DNA of 64,000 nt from Spirodela intermedia. Lineage: Eukaryota; Streptophyta; Magnoliopsida; Alismatales; Araceae. Positions 47,651 to 59,054 of the stretch are shown piece after piece. The position numbers were made by a program, and so were the translations under genes. The DNA lies in contig LR746267.1 in NCBI GenBank assembly GCA_902729315.2, forward strand, positions 501,001-565,000, in the 5' to 3' direction. Below the pieces are notes generated by a model that worked only from the letters and a program-made list of their open reading frames with translations, was not told where the DNA came from and searched no databases. Each line of letters begins with the position of its first letter. The first letter of the stretch is position 1.

Positions 47651-49053
47651 CGGGAATGAATTGTAATCCTCTTCCTAACTAGAGAAATTTTAGTATCCGA
47701 TTGGAGGAAATATGTTTAAATAACCCACTGGAGCATTTATTCGGGCATTACCCACCACATCAAGAAATGGGCACAAAAGTGTAATAGAGCTCAAATAGCA
47801 ACGAACGTGTTCATTTTTTAAATCTTATACCTCTTTACTGAGATTATTGTAGCAGTCACCCATTCGTCTCAATTACTCACATGCGTTTGAATTTGTATTC
47901 GCTGAAATTTAAAATTTGATTTCCGAGGATTTTCTACCCACTGGACATAGACAGATCTTTCTCCTACATGGAATGAGACTCGCCCGTCTCTAAACGCATG
48001 GAAGTGATATTCTAGTATCGAGTGGCAAGGCTAAGATCTTAAAGATGATCTCTTATGTGTTGTCGCAAGGGAGTAGTGTGAAAGCCTAACATTCGTAAAT
48101 AATCCTTTTATCTCATTTACCGGAAGAAAGAGTGTGCATAATTTTGGCAGTATAGGAGGTAAAATAAAATATTGTATCCTGAGGGACCTAACCCTAGCTA
48201 ATGGTGTGATCATAAACCGATCACATCTGACTAAAATCTATTAAAACGACCTTAAAGGGCTATTTGTAGATGGGTCTCTTCACTAGATACACAAATATAT
48301 CCATGAGTATGTCACACCCTTTCAAAACATAAATAAAGTTAGTTTTTTTCTTGAACCTTCGAAATCATTCTAAAAATTCATATTTTTCTTAATATTAATG
48401 TTCATTTTTATTTCCACCTTGTAGAGGCATACTTTGAAAAACCATTTAAATCAGCTTTTAAACCCCAAAATCAAACGAATTGAAATTCAAAATTTTGAGA
48501 TTTGATTGGTCAAATATTGACTGGGTTAGTGTGTGGGACAATGTGTTGAAAATCTATGAGGTCATGTTGTCAATTGACTACATTTTTTATCAGGTTAACT
48601 TGCAAATGTCAGTGCTAGTATTTTGACATATTTGATTTTACGACTTTTGTCAAGATACTTTACACTTCTAAGGGATACTTTTCCCATATAATGTGACAGA
48701 ATTTTCAGAGAGATATAATGCTTCTCTATCTTGAGATTTCATTTGATTTTTCTAAGTCATTACACTTTTTCTCTTTCGACCCAGATGGTTTAACACAATT
48801 GTTTATGACTCGACATACCTTTTCTTTTTCTTTCTTATTTTCCTTCTAAATGTCTTTCTTTTATGCTAATTTCACATATCCTCATTCATTTGTTTTGTCA
48901 ACATATTTTCATTTATATGATGTTTGATTCACATAAAAGAAAATTAGATCTAATAATTTAATTCTTTGTACATTTGTTAGTATAGTAAAGTAAGTTTAAT
49001 ATTAAGTTTTCATTCTATCTTTAATGTGTGCTTAGCTGTCAACATCAAAACCC

Positions 49054-50750
49054 TTAAACCCTACAACATACTCTAATGAGCCAAAAAAGTAATCTCATTA
49101 ATAAGAAGTGCTTCCACATGCATGTGTAAAGTAGGTTAGAAAATGAATGATTGTGTAATAGATGATGGATAATTAGTTTTTGTATGGGAATCACACGACT
49201 TTGGACTATATTGTCTCTAAATGGGATATTTCTGACCATTCCCAGCCGGTGTGAAGTAGAAGCCAGAAGGAGGCGTTCCGTTCGTAGTTCCTTTATATCC
49301 TTTGCTAGGGAACCAAGACCCTCTGCCTCCCCCCCCGGACACCACAACTACAAGATCCCCCAGATGGGAGCTACGAGTAAAGATTATCAAACCCAACAGG
49401 CGGCGAGGTTGGGGGTTTGCACCTCCCATCCCATCGACTATATGTCTCGTCCTGTCTGTAAGAACTCTGGCTAGGTTCATCAAGAGTTTCCAAGAGAGTT
49501 TTCAGATGCCAACATGGAGGAGGTAGATGCAACGACTCTGCGACCGGCGTGCAGTTTGAACCCCATTTTCTAAACACGGCCAAAACACGTCCAGACGCAG
49601 CGACAGGAAGAGGGACAGAACTGCTTCCAGATGATAGACGCTACTCCAGTTTCACCAAGAAAGACGGGAAACGGGCACTGGTCAGACATCTCGATAAATT
49701 TACTAGAATGAAAGTTCTCCATCAGGGTCTTCTTCACTGAGGCGATGTGGCCCAACGGCCGTCGAACAGGTAAGTTTAGATGAAACAATGGGAAGCCGTC
49801 CAAGCGGGCTCAACCCTAATGGCCTCCATCATGGACTAAGCCAGGAATTTTGATTCCTTGACGTTCTTACGATGAAGAGTAGAATCAGTGCTAGAGGTGA
49901 GGTAGAGTACTGTCATCTTGGAGGGACTGCACTGCAACAAAGTCGAAGGAGAAGATTTATGTTGCCGCGATCATGGAACATAGGGCGGGACCTTTAACCT
50001 TAGCTCAGTTGAAGACCGTTCTAGCATGGGTTCGTGGGGTAATTGAGCTGGCGAAGACCAGCAATATCCGGTCATTGAGCGTCATCAACATGGTGCAACG
50101 CATGAGAAGAAAAGCCGGTTCACATCCTCTTCAAGTCAGGAGGAGGCAGATGAGGAATCCCCCCCCCCCCTTCACGAATAGACCCGCCATACCTCCTGTG
50201 GCAAGCGGGACAGTAACCTCAATGGCGCCAGGGTCTTCAAGTGGCGGCCGGTTGAACTCCCCGGACATCTCGGCAGACGGAGACGGGGGTGTCGATAACC
50301 TCAGGAACAAGGATGGATGAAGCCCGAGGCCGGGAGCTGGAACGCATTTTTCACCGGCTATTCAACCCCTACCTTGCTGTTTACGATTACCCCCCCAATT
50401 CTTTATCGGTCCGGAACCTCTAGAGTCAAACTGACGGTTGTTTTGACTAAACTGGGGTTCAAAGCTTGATTAGGCTTAAAGGTTGCGTCAAGCCAAAGTA
50501 ATCAAACTTGGAGACAAAACGCAGAGAATAGGAGCCCTAATTCATTTTGTCGAAGACAGTAGAGACAGCTCTGCTGGAACTCCCGGCGATGATGTGTAGC
50601 TCAGTAAGCCTTCCGATTCCGATCTTTCCGTCTTGTTATGGCTTCTCCTTTATCTGTATGCTTGATCGACGTTTCCTGTCTCCCCTCCTCCCCACTCCAT
50701 GAAGATCTTAAGAAGCTCTCCGGACTGGTATGTAGGGTTTCCCCCTAAAT
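49054..50750 (-). pseudogene. Decayed gene, right-arm copy
   Basis: Mirror of 25357-27089. Recognisable blocks on the minus strand: NDRILLVFASSITPR, TVLYLTSSTDS, NVKESKFLA, EAIRVEPAWTASHC, LNLPVRRPLGHIASVKK, KFIEMSDQCPFPVFLGETG, DGMGGANPQPRRLLG, EAEGLGSLAKDIKEL and TERLLLASTSH. Frame breaks differ from those in the left copy, so at least part of the decay came after duplication. Family not recognised. Confidence 0.5.
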
Positions 50751-50929
50751 TCCCAGGAAAGTAGGAAAAGGTTCCAGCGATCCGACGTGCCTCGGAAGAT
50801 GCGTGAGCGTGGATTGACCATTGTCCCAACAAATAGCGAAAAGAATGACGGCGCTGTCCGTGCTGGATCGTTACCATCAATTTTTATAAGAGTGGAAAGA
50901 TTGGCTGCGCCGCCATACAGGAGCATCTA

Positions 50930-52550
50930 GCTTTGAGCGGACGTTGATAGCCGCCGCTTTATTTTACTCTCCTCTCTACATTTTCGAGAATCTTTACGAT
51001 TTTCCTACCCTTCAAATGCCATATCCATTTGCGTCCTTCCATTGCTTTCTCTTTCTGATCTGAGACGATCCGCGCCATGAAACCAAGATGCTTGGAGCCC
51101 TCTTGATGAAACCAAGATGCTCGTAGCTAGTTCTTTTCCTAGCTAGATGGGAGGTGTGGCATGATGATCTAGCACTCTTTGTGCATGTGTGTGCATCATA
51201 TATGTGAGAGCCTAATGAAGTCCAACCTTGCGAATTAGCAACCTATTAGTTGCACCCTTTAATGAACTGATGTCTTCTTCATATCATCGTCTTCTAGATG
51301 AGCCATATCTCCCTATGAAGACATTTTTTATTGAATTAATTGTCTGAATTTAATTTTTTTCCATGTCATGCCATCGCCACTAACTTAATACTATATGATA
51401 TTCAACGTTCACAAAGTTTGAAGTGGGCTTTTTTATTATTTTGAATATGGACTCCAGACTAAAACCTCTGTTTTGATATTTCTGCTGCCTTGAGTCGGCT
51501 ATGAATAAAAACATTAATAAGATTTCTGGGTATAATTGTAAAAATTCATTTGAGATATTAGCGGTTAAAAGTGCTTTAGGTTAAAAGAGCAACATGGACT
51601 TTAGTGTAAGTTTTTCAGGCAGTGCCTACTTGTTAGGAAATCAAAATGTAAACCCTGAAACTCTCAGATTTAGTTAGCGGCATGACAAAAGGACGCGGGG
51701 CCATCCCCCCAGAAGAGGGCAGCCGTCGATCTCCCTCCCTCTTGGCAGGCATCTGAGATGAAAGGACGGAGAAATAGGTGATTCTCTCTCACACGAATTC
51801 TGTGAGCATCTCATTTAGTTTTTCAATTGATCACAGCTACTATTAACTACAGAATATGGTAGTATGTGATGGCTGTAGTTGTCAGCTTATGTTTGATGCA
51901 TTGGCAAAGTCTGGAGTATGATATTTCGGGTTTGCTTTTGTTATTCCTTATGCAGCGTGTTCAGTTATAATGAGGCACTTTAGACGAACATTTGGGATTG
52001 GCATGATTGTACATGTGGGTGTTTTACGAGGACCAAAAGCCAGATGAGAAGACAGCTTCAGACTTTGGGGATCTTTCCAGTGGGGAAAACGACTAGATGC
52101 TTCAAGTTTTATGTTGCGACAGGATCTATTTGTGAACTTATGGTGTGGAAAAGATGTGGAACTTGTAGTTCCACAAAGCCATTCTCAAATGTGGGTAATC
52201 TGGGCATTATGATTTCCTGAGGCTTGAGGTTCGCTTGTATCACTGAAGGAAAATTCTTATGGGGTCTACACATTGGTAACCGTGATATATATGGCTGTAA
52301 ACAACGACTCCGTCCGAATCAAAGAACTCGGTGTCTTTGAGTTATCCTAGAGATGAGGAGAACGCTGTTCCAAAAGTCCAGAGCGTGGACTGTTCTACTG
52401 TGTCCGTATATTTGGCATTTTCGGAAAGAAAAATTGAAGTGTTGTACTCGCACTTGTCTATAGAGTTGTATCTTTGTGTGTGTGACTGGTCTTGCGGATA
52501 AAAGATTACAGAGGAGAATATACGGTTATTGCTGGTTGAGAGATATGAAC
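50930..52550. other. Right-arm sequence without a recognisable gene
   Basis: Mirrored in part by 23.6-25.3 kb (for example GAGAAATAGGTGATTCTCTC at 51770). No frame is conserved between arms. Confidence 0.5.
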
Positions 52551-52959
52551 AGAAAAAAAACAAAAGCAAAGCCTGGTAATTGTAGCTACCCTTAACGCCT
52601 TAGGGTTTTCCAGTTACTCGCTTTAAGAAGCACCTCAGTTTGAGGTTCCAAGTGTGATGGCTCTCAACTATTTCAGAAGAGTGAATATGCCGTAGTTGTG
52701 GGCTCGGATGGTTAAATTCAATGTCAATCCTTCACTGGATGAGGTAAACATGCAAATGCTGTTTTGTGACGTTATCTGAAACAAAGTTCAAATCTATTTC
52801 TCTCCGATTTGTTTGAGATATAACTGGGGAATTTCGGATGTGATACATGTCGAATCCATTTAGAGGCTCCCTCTGATGACGTTTTGGTGAATTGCAGAAT
52901 TAAAATTAACATGAAGGATGGGCTGATTTAGTCATTGAAAGTTCATTGAGAATATATTT

Positions 52960-53990
52960 TTCATGGTGTTGACAGAAAGGAAAAACTTTTATCATAATCT
53001 CGTATGGGTTTTAATTCTTAGATGATAGAAACCGAGCATGGATGGAGAACCAAAAGCTTGCTCTAACCTTTATCATTCTTTGTGGATATAGTCGAATCAA
53101 CAAATATCTCTTTCTTGGACAAAGATGCAATCAATCAACTCTTTAGTTCTTGATCGCTTATCAACCTATTAAAAGTATTCCAATTTTTTTCTGCTCTTTC
53201 GCGATCTGCTTTGGACAACGATCACAGATGATGATGTACCCTTAGAAATGGTTAATATTTTAGCAAGAGTAGCTTGGCAGTCAGCACCTTTGCCCTGATA
53301 ACTAGGGTTTTCCCCTTGGTGGATATTTTTCTTCTTTTCTTCTTCACAATGAAAAGAAATCATAAACATAGTACTATATCATAGCTCAGAGATTATGGAG
53401 TTAAAGGGATCATTATCCATTAGCCAAACTGATTCAGGATCAAGTCGACTCGACGAATCTAGTATTGGCCTATCTGCAATCTTTACCTAAATCATATCCT
53501 TATCATGTCTTTTCAGTTCTAATAGGGGAGCTATGATCAAATGACCATAACAATTGTGGTAGGATTCCAGGGAGCCACACAACTAGATGGGGAACTAGAG
53601 AGAAATGCTTGGAAATAGAAGGGAAATCACGGCTAAGATAGATGAGAAAAAAGCAAGAGTGGGAGAGTTTTTGGAAAAACCCTAGAACATAACAGGGGAC
53701 AAGCTCGAGAGCGCCCCAGCTTTCCCAAGTGAGCCCTCGATACAGACCCTCTAAGGTCCTTATCCCTTTCAGCCAATCTACCATTGGGTGTCTTTTGTCT
53801 TGCTTTTTCGGGCATATATTGCCCGAATGGTCGGTTTACCATTAGGCCTGGTGCCATTGGGCCAAACAAATTGTTTCACTGTTTCCTAAGGTGAAAAGAA
53901 AGGGGATTCATGCTATTTTGACACTGACTTGAAAAAATTGACAGCACCACCATTTTGGGGGATAATCACATGTCGTGGAAGATTGAATGA
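52960..53990 (+). repeat. Direct repeat flanking the 255-bp array, copy 1
   Basis: Shares GAACCAAAAGCTTGCTCTAACC, AACCTATTAAAAGTATTC, TCTGCTTTGGACAA, CTGATTCAGGATCAAG and GGAAGATTGAATGATGTGGTG with 56150-56840. Together with the mirror copy near 22.7-23.0 kb this is a three-copy block. It carries the solo-LTR-like insertion that copy 2 lacks. Confidence 0.85.
53557..53868 (-). mobile_element. Solo-LTR-like insertion, 312 bp
   Basis: Termini are TG...CA on either strand (plus strand TGGTAGGATTCC to GGGCCAAACA) and both sides carry AATTG (53552-53556 and 53869-53873). Copy 2 of the surrounding repeat shows the empty site with a single AATTG (about 56776). These are the marks of LTR-retrotransposon integration, so it is most simply a solo LTR or a very small TRIM-type element. 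The strand is a guess: TGTTTGGCCC would be the 5' end. Inside is GGGCAATATATGCCCG, a short palindrome. Confidence 0.75.
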
Positions 53991-54039
53991 TGTGGTGACA
54001 TTGTGAAATCTCTGCTTAAAAATTTGTTAGTGGCATTTT

Positions 54040-56150
54040 TATTTTTCTTTCACGTGATCCAAAGTGTGTTTGAAACCTCTTTCAGGGGTGCTTCCAATCC
54101 CCTTGTGCTCAATGTTAAACGATATGATTCCAAAGATGCCCAGGAACTTACAATCAGCATTGTGCAAAAAACAATTTCATTGACATAACTTTTTTGTTTC
54201 ACGTGATCCAAAGTGTGTTTGAAACCTCTTTTAGGGTGCTTCCAATCCCCCTGTGCTCAATGTTAACAGACATGATTCCAAAGATGCCCAGGTACTTCCA
54301 ATCAACATTGAGAAAATAATATTACTTGTGGTATAGATTTTTTGTTTCACGTGATCCCAGTTGTGTTTGAAACCTCTTTTGAGGTGCAAAATATTTTTCA
54401 TGATATTGAGAGAAGGGAAAAAATTTTATCATTATCTCTTATGGGTTTCGGAATCATGTTCACCAAAAGTTGTTTGGAACCTCTTTCAGGGTGCTTCCAA
54501 TCCCCCTATGCTCAATGTTAATGGACATGATTCCAAAGATGCCCAAGTACTTCCAATCAACATTGAGAAAAAAATATTACTTTTGGTATAGATTTTTTGT
54601 TTCACGTGATCCCAGTTGTGTTTGAAACCTCTTTTGAGGTGCAAAATATTTTTCATGATATTGAGAGAAGGGAAAAAATTTTATCATTATCTCTTATGGG
54701 TTTCGGAATCATGTTCACCAAAAGTTGTTTGGAACCTCTTTCAGGGTGCTTCCAATCCCCCTGTGCTCAATGTTAACAGACATGATTCCAAAGATGCCCA
54801 AGTACTTCCAATCAACATTGAGAAAAAAATATTACTTTTGGTATAGATTTTTTGTTTCACGTGATCCCAGTTGTGTTTGAAACCTCTTACGGGGTGCAAA
54901 ATATTTTCCATGATATTGAGAGAAGGGAATTTTTTTTATCATTATCTCCTATGGGTTTCGGAATCATGTTCACCAAAAGTTGTTTGAAACCTCTTTCAGG
55001 GTGCTTCCAATCCCCCTGTGCTCAATGTTAACAGACATGATTCCAAAGATGCCCAGGTACTTCCAATCAACATTGAGAAAATAATATTACTTGTGGTATA
55101 GATTTTTTGTTTCACGTGATCCCAGTTGTGTTTGAAACCTCTTTTGAGGTGCAAAATATTTTTCATGATATTGAGAGAAGGGAAAAAATTTTATCATTAT
55201 CTCTTATGGGTTTCGGAATCATGTTCACCAAAAGTTGTTTGGAACCTCTTTCAGGGTGCTTCCAATCCCCCTGTGCTCAATGTTAACAGACATGATTCCA
55301 AAGATGCCCAGGTACTTCCAATCAACATTGAGAAAATAATATTACTTGTGGTATAGATTTTTTGTTTCACGTGATCCCAGTTGTGTTTGAAACCTCTTTT
55401 GAGGTGCAAAATATTTTTCATGATATTGAGAGAAGGGAAAAAATTTTATCATTATCTCTTATGGGTTTCGGAATCATGTTCACCAAAAGTTGTTTGGAAC
55501 CTCTTTCAGGGTGCTTCCAATCCCCCTGTGCTCAATGTTAACAGACATGATTCCAAAGATGCCCAGGTACTTCCAATCAACATTGAGAAAATAATATTAC
55601 TTGTGGTATAGATTTTTTGTTTCACGTGATCCCAGTTGTGTTTGAAACCTCTTTTGAGGTGCAAAATATTTTTCATGATATTGAGAGAAGGGAAAAAATT
55701 TTATCATTATCTCTTATGGGTCTCGGAATCATGTTCACTAAAAGTTGTTTGGAACCTCTTTCAGGATGCTTCCAATTTTCATGTGATCAATGTTAATGAA
55801 TATGATTCCAATGATCCCGAGGTATTCACAATCAACATCGTAAAAAGAATATTGCTTGTTGCATTAATTTCTTTTTTTACGTGATCCCAAGTGTGTTTGA
55901 AATCTCTTTCAGGGTGCAAAATATTTTTCATGATGTTGACAGAAGGGATTTTCTTTTTTCATTATCTCGTCTAGATTTCGGAATCATGTTCACCAAAGGT
56001 TTTTTGGAACCTCTTTCAGGGTGCTTTCAATTCTCATGTGGTTGATGTTAATGAACATGATTCCGAAGATGCCGAGGTATGTACAGTGGGCATTGCAGAA
56101 AAAATATTGCTAGTGGCATAATTGATTTGTTTCACGTGATCCTCGGTGTG
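54040..56150 (+). repeat. 255-bp tandem array
   Basis: Two short leading half-units (about 54050-54345), then full units starting at about 54361, 54616, 54871, 55126, 55381 and 55636, and a diverged last unit to 56150. The units at 55126 and 55381 appear identical over their whole length, indicating very recent homogenisation. Each unit has two related halves, built on GTTTGAAACCTCTTT and GTTTGGAACCTCTTTCAGG. The length is 85 codons, so a 76-codon frame recurs in most units, each closed by its own TAG. No protein is inferred. Confidence 0.95.
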
Positions 56151-56840
56151 TTTGAAACCTTTTTCAGGGTGAAACATATTTTTCATGATGTTGACAGAAG
56201 GAAAAAAAAATTATGATTATCTCGTATGGGTTTTAATTCTCAATTGAGCTACGAAACTGTGCATGGATTGAGAACCAAAAGCTTGCTCTAACCTTTGCCA
56301 TTATTTGTGGATTTAGTTGAATCATCAGATATCTCTCTGTGGGACAGAGATGAAATCAGTTGACTCTTTAGTAGTTGATCGCTTCTCAACCTATTAAAAG
56401 TATTCGAGATTTTTTGTGCTCTTTCGGGATCTGCTTTGGACAATGATCGCAGACGTACTATTAGAAATGGTTGATATTTTAGCAAGAGTACCCTGGTAGT
56501 CGGTACCATTGCCTTGGAAACTAGGGTTTTTCCCTTTATTGATATTTTTGTTTTTTTTCTTGTTCTTCACAATGAAATGAAATCATAAACATCTCCTTAG
56601 CACACAGATTATGAAGTCAAAGGTATTATTATCCATTACCCAAACTGATTCAGGATCAAGCCGACTTGACGAATCTAGTATTGGCTTATCTGCAATCTTT
56701 ACCTAAATCATCTCCTTATCCTGTTTTTTCAGTTCTGATAGATGAGCTGTGGTTAAATGATCACAAGAATTGTTTCACCGTTTCCTATTGTGGCACCACC
56801 ATTTTGAGTGGAAGATTGAATGATGTGGTGACATAGAAAG
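56150..56840 (+). repeat. Direct repeat flanking the 255-bp array, copy 2
   Basis: Partner of 52960-53990, without the solo-LTR-like insertion and about 100 bp shorter before the GGAAGATTGAATGATG segment. It ends just before the promoter of the 57-kb membrane-protein gene. Confidence 0.85.
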
Positions 56841-56893
56841 GTGCTCTCCCCAGATGCCTCCTTAAATTATTCATATCACTGATCAAAAGGTTC

Positions 56894-56941
56894 CTGCATG
56901 CTGCATGCTGCATGATGAGTTCTTTCCGCATCATATATATA
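56894..56941 (+). promoter_or_regulatory. TATA box and triple TGCATG motifs upstream of member C
   Basis: TATATATA at 56934-56941 lies about 110 bp before the ATG at 57052, a normal plant spacing. Just upstream, CTGCATG occurs three times in a row (about 56894-56914). TGCATG is the RY core (reverse complement CATGCA) bound by B3-domain factors such as ABI3, FUS3 and LEC2 in seed genes. Regulation by such factors is inference. Confidence 0.45.
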
Positions 56942-57051
56942 CACCCCCTACTTGTGGAAGTACTCTCTTGTTAGCACGACATTTTCTTGCATACATCTCC
57001 TTCTAAAGCTTCATTCAGAATGTTGAAGGTTTCAAAAAGGAGTGAAAGAAA

Positions 57052-57390
57052 ATGTGGCCATTGAGCTTGTTTTTCCTTCCACCACAGCCGCCGCCACCGC
57101 TGCCACAGGAAGTGGAGACTGAGATCCAAGTCGCCCGCCTCCAGGTCATTGGTGGCGTGTCCGCCATCCTCCCCATCAGGAACGCCCCGTTCGAGCAGCG
57201 CCCCCACTCCGAAGTCCTGAGCGCGAGCGTGACCCTGCTGGTCATGAGCCTGTTCCTTGGGCTGTTTAACGTTCTGCTTGGGACGTCCTTGTGCCGGCGC
57301 TTTCCATGGGCTCTCTCGATCGTTAGGATACTAAACCGCATGAACATATCCGCCCTGGTTGCCGGTGCGTTGGTTTATGCTCTAGGATAG
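57052..57390 (+). CDS. Small membrane protein, family 1 member C (112 aa)
   Basis: Single-exon GC-rich frame from an ATG following a plausible promoter. The N-terminus has a short hydrophobic stretch and a run of prolines. Two strong hydrophobic segments lie at about residues 55-80 and 98-111, separated by C-R-R-F-P-W-A-L and I-L-N-R-M-N-I, the counterpart of the L-N motif in members A and B. The first segment seen in A and B is weak here (V-I-G-G-V-S-A-I-L near 32-40). It lies just outside the right end of the palindrome, pointing away from it, as member A does on the left. Function unknown. Confidence 0.6.
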   Translation: MWPLSLFFLPPQPPPPLPQEVETEIQVARLQVIGGVSAILPIRNAPFEQRPHSEVLSASVTLLVMSLFLGLFNVLLGTSLCRRFPWALSIVRILNRMNISALVAGALVYALG

Positions 57391-57429
57391 CTGAATTCGG
57401 CTGGTAAAGACAACGCTGCCCCCCTCCCT

Positions 57430-57810
57430 CCATCTTTGACCAAGACAATACTGCCCGCCAAATAAACTGTAATAATCGGAGTCCTTCAAGACCAAGCGAA
57501 GAAAACTAATTTATCTTTTTATTTTTTTTCCTTTCTTCTTCTCCGATACCTGTTGCTTTGTGGATTTTGTGTCTTGCGATTCTTCTTCCGCTCCTGCTAT
57601 TCCTCACAAAAAAGACGACATTTTTTTCTGTGTCGAAATTTGTGACGTCAATCCTTGACCTTCGAGAAATGCTCTCTCTCTATCTCTCTCTTTCTCTCTC
57701 TCTCAAGCAATTTTCTCTATTTTGTGCCATCTGGGTCATGCCTGATTTTCTGTAACGAGCTCACTACTAGCAAGAACCAAGAGGATTCACCACTGTTGAG
57801 GTTGATCTTC
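57430..57810. other. 3' flank of member C, no gene seen
   Basis: Pyrimidine-rich, including TTTATTTTTTTTCC near 57525 and CT runs near 57670-57705. The right end is the putative intron before the subtilase fragment. Confidence 0.5.
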
Positions 57811-57813
57811 CAG

Positions 57814-58090
57814 GTTTCGACGACTACCTGTCGTTCCTCTGCGGCATGAACGGGTCGGGCTCCGTAGTTCTGAACTACACCTACCATGGCTACGGCGGCG
57901 CCACCGTGGACGCCGCCGACCTCAACTTGCCCTCCATCATCGTCTCGCTGCTGGACCAGTCAAGAACCGTCTCGAGGAGGGTCACCAACGTCGCCGGTGA
58001 CGAGACCTAGCCGTCAGCTGGAGCGCCTCCCCGCCCCCCCCTCTTCGGCGTCTCCGTCCCGCATCTTCATCGCCGCCGGCGGGAGTCGGG
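57814..58090 (+). pseudogene. Subtilisin-like protease exon fragment (SBT2-type)
   Basis: A CAG acceptor precedes FDDYLSFLCGMNGSGSVVLNY, then DLNLPSIIVSLLDQSRTVSRR and VTNVAGDE. This is the C-terminal region of plant subtilases, where DLN(L/Y)PSI and R-T-V-x-R-x-V-T-N-V are landmark motifs. A frameshift with a stop occurs right after D-E-T. The original frame can be picked up again at VSWSA and further on at SRIFIAAGGSR. The catalytic domain is absent, so this is a captured or truncated fragment. Confidence 0.8.
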
Positions 58091-58099
58091 TTCCGACGG

Positions 58100-58584
58100 T
58101 CGTCGTGGAGATGGGGAAGGACATGAGCTCATAAAGAGCAAAACCCAAATTCACGCATCCAAAAAAAAAACCGAATTTGGCAAATTTCAATCGCGGACAG
58201 AAGTTACCCACCCAAAATGGGATCTCCTTGGACTCTGATGATAGCGGAGACCGATGAGGTGTTAGTCGATTTGTCGAGAATGAATTCAGACTAGACGCTG
58301 GATTAATGAAGAAATGGACTGAAGCGAAGTCAACTCAAATGAAGCCAATCAAAAATTAGCAGCCAATTAATCTGTCCATGGCTATGGTGGGGAGATATCC
58401 ATAACACAAACTTTTAGAATTTCTTGGTTGAGACAAACAACACCAATGCAAATGGAGGCCAATCGGCGGATGAACTCAGCCGAGAAAATTTCCGCCCAGA
58501 TGTCGCCAACCAAAAATTAGCAGCTACTCTATCTGTTCATGCTGTGAAGTGTCGCTTGGAATTCCTTGAGAAGAAAGACACGGA
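58100..58584. other. Linker with internal repeats between two gene fragments
   Basis: Contains CCAA(T/C)CAAAAATTAGCAGC at about 58347 and 58508, and related strings (GGATTAATGAAGAAATGGACTGAA and GGATTAACGTGGAAATGGGCTGAA, each quoted approximately) near 58300 and 58585. These repeats bracket the middle of the linker and may mark rearrangement or element ends. Confidence 0.5.
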
Positions 58585-59054
58585 TTAACGTGGAAATGGG
58601 CTGAAAGACCTACTTCTTGGCTTCCATGTTGACGAGGCGCTCTCGGCGAAGACGTCGGCGATGGCCCGGGCCCTGCGCAACATGTTGGCGCGAATCTCCC
58701 TGCCATGGCGGAGCCCGGGGAGATTAGCGGAGGCGGAGAGGGCGCTGGAGATGGTGATGCAGTCGCAGGCCGCCGCCGCCCCCTCGAAGCCCAGTCGCTG
58801 GAACAGGATCAGCGCCTCCTCCGGCGACCCGTTCTGAGCGAAGCTCGAGATCATGGAGTTCCAGGAGATGGAGTATGTTGGGCATTGTCTCGAACATCTA
58901 GCTGGCGAGGTTCAGACGGCAGCATTTCGCCTACAGGTCCGTGCCATCCTTCAGTGCATGGCAATGGAGCTCCTTCCCAGTCCTCAGGACCGCGAGGCTG
59001 GTACAGGCCCGGAGGACGCTGGCGATGGTGATTGCGCAGTCCGGCGAGCCATCT
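58585..59054 (-). pseudogene. Pentatricopeptide repeat (PPR) protein fragment
   Basis: Minus strand, from about 59054: PDCAITIASVLRACTSLAVL, RTGKELHCHALKDGTDL, a stop, AKC-like and MFETMPN remnants, then SMISSFAQNGSPEEALILFQ, DCITISSALSASANLPGLRH, GREIRANMLRRARAIADVF and, after a one-base shift, LVNMEAK. These are the alternating P, L and S motifs of a PLS-class PPR protein, which normally binds organellar RNA. About 150 residues survive, with stops and shifts. Adjacent to the subtilase fragment but on the opposite strand. Confidence 0.85.

Noticed and set aside
54361-55884. Repeated 76-codon frames as a tandem gene family
   Set aside because: They follow from the 255-bp period and start at non-ATG codons. 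The unit at 54871 is broken and no conserved domain is visible.
54040-56150. CRISPR-like array
   Set aside because: Units are contiguous 255-bp repeats with no unique spacers, and the genome is plant nuclear.
57886-58134. An 82-codon plus-strand frame as a separate gene
   Set aside because: It is the wrong frame of the subtilase fragment for most of its length.
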